Below, piece by piece: positions 4,820-5,432 of a stretch of 5,432 bases of DNA. The stretch covers positions 1 to 5,432 of the forward strand of contig JAFDIG010000160.1 of the NCBI GenBank assembly GCA_019308145.1, written 5' to 3'. A program made the position numbers and the translations under genes. A model generated the notes under the pieces. That model was not told the origin of the DNA. It worked only from the letters and a program-made list of their open reading frames with translations, and ran no database searches. How positions within the stretch are numbered: position 1 is the first letter of the stretch; each line of letters begins with the position of its first letter. This DNA comes from Deltaproteobacteria bacterium (GTDB lineage: Bacteria; Desulfobacterota; JAFDIG01).

Positions 4820-5432
4820 TTACTGTTTGTTATCCATTACATTCCACAACTCAAATCGCCTATCTTTGTACTCTTCTTCTTTATAAATTATCACAAAGGT
4901 TAGATTGCGAGAAGATACAAATCCATCGCCAGAAATCGTTTGGGTCATATATTTTCCCCATGTGCCTGTGTTTAAATAAAAAACCTTACTGGTTAAGGGA
5001 ACAAACTTAGCTCCATGAGTATGTCCCATAACTATACATTCTGCATCTCTCATATGCTCTTGGATTTCAAATTCATATGGCATATTCTTTTCTGAGAACT
5101 CTAAATTACAAGCCTTAAGTAATTTATTTACATAAGGGTCTCCTCCATCTCTTGAACGTAAAGAATTAGAGAGCCTTTCTAAATATCTTAAAGTGAAAAT
5201 CTTAGCACCCCAGAGTGGAAAGATTTTTGGTCCTTTAACTCTTAAAAACAAGTCAAACAACTCATCTTTAATCCCAAATTCTTTGCTATGAACATCAACC
5301 CACCTTCTTATAAAAGGGTCAACCGTAACCATTTCCAGTACTTTAAATATAAATTCTTTAAAAAAATCTTTTAAAGATGCCTCTTTTTTAGCCTCAGATA
5401 AAAGCCATGGAATGATCTCTGATTCGGGTCTT
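4820..5432 (-). CDS. calcineurin-like metallophosphoesterase, N-terminus beyond window
   Basis: The leftward reading frame stays open from the stop at 4820 to the right edge, giving at least 203 residues. The gene is therefore partial, and the ATG at 5332-5330 is almost certainly internal (residues before it include PWLLSEAKKE). The C-terminal hallmark of calcineurin-like phosphoesterases is visible: MGHTHGA at about 5012-5029, followed by FYLNTGTW, which supplies metal ligands and the closing strands of the fold. The N-terminal metal motifs (DxH, GD, GNHD) should lie outside the window. The region before GHTH is long and helical, unlike a minimal phosphodiesterase such as YfcE. This suggests an inserted or accessory helical segment, as in larger COG2908-like enzymes, but the substrate cannot be told. 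No membrane segment is seen. It converges on the kinase gene with an 87-base gap and a shared hairpin. Confidence 0.8.
   Translation of the reverse strand, partial: RPESEIIPWLLSEAKKEASLKDFFKEFIFKVLEMVTVDPFIRRWVDVHSKEFGIKDELFDLFLRVKGPKIFPLWGAKIFTLRYLERLSNSLRSRDGGDPYVNKLLKACNLEFSEKNMPYEFEIQEHMRDAECIVMGHTHGAKFVPLTSKVFYLNTGTWGKYMTQTISGDGFVSSRNLTFVIIYKEEEYKDRRFELWNVMDNKQ

Noticed and set aside
4780..5010. Rightward open frame of 76 codons
   Set aside because: It lies largely opposite the phosphoesterase, whose GHTH and NTGTW motifs support the other strand.
1..5432. CRISPR array, tRNA/rRNA, insertion sequence, toxin-antitoxin or phage defence system
   Set aside because: No regularly spaced repeats, RNA gene signatures, transposase motifs or defence-family domains were found on either strand.

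Overview
The window is AT-rich bacterial DNA with five protein-coding genes, one of them cut by the right edge. There are no RNA genes, insertion sequences or CRISPR arrays that I can see. Two good sigma-70-type promoters (TTGACA-N17-TATATT and TTGACG-N17-TATAAT), a strong Shine-Dalgarno sequence on one gene and the hybrid histidine kinase all point to a bacterium. A PerR-type peroxide sensor, an archaeal-like Dps-like ferritin and a UPF0282 metallo-beta-lactamase-fold protein together suggest an anaerobe or microaerophile. The kinase resembles those common in Thermodesulfobacteriota/Deltaproteobacteria-type genomes. The exact lineage is not determinable from this sequence alone.

Layout, left to right. 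(1) 1-151 is a regulatory region with a Fur-box-like inverted repeat, a strong promoter and a perfect 16-bp palindrome overlapping its -10 element. (2) 152-625 (+) is a PerR/Fur-family repressor. (3) 793-1344 (+) is a Dps-like (DPSL/thioferritin-type) ferritin with a very strong ribosome binding site. These two genes form the peroxide and iron stress unit, which ends at a strong hairpin at 1352-1391. (4) 1423-2385 (-) is a UPF0282/COG2248 metallo-beta-lactamase-fold protein that converges on the ferritin gene and shares the terminator region. (5) 2386-2626 is a divergent intergenic region with a near-consensus rightward promoter and several AT-rich inverted repeats. (6) 2627-4732 (+) is a membrane-bound PAS-PAS hybrid histidine kinase with a C-terminal receiver. 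(7) 4736-4761 is a hairpin between convergent genes. (8) 4820-5432 (-) is the C-terminal part of a calcineurin-like metallophosphoesterase whose N-terminus lies beyond the window.

How the genes may work together: PerR would repress itself and/or the ferritin gene until peroxide oxidises its metal site. The DPSL cage would then consume peroxide while mineralising iron. The MBL-fold protein, kinase and phosphoesterase have no demonstrable link to that unit beyond position. An octamer, ATAATTAT, recurs in the promoter regions of the ferritin gene and of the divergent MBL/kinase pair, which is a weak hint of shared control. I found no clear evidence for a wholly new system. The most useful points are the PerR-DPSL pairing with its candidate operators, the archaeal-type proteins in a bacterial context, and the truncated phosphoesterase.
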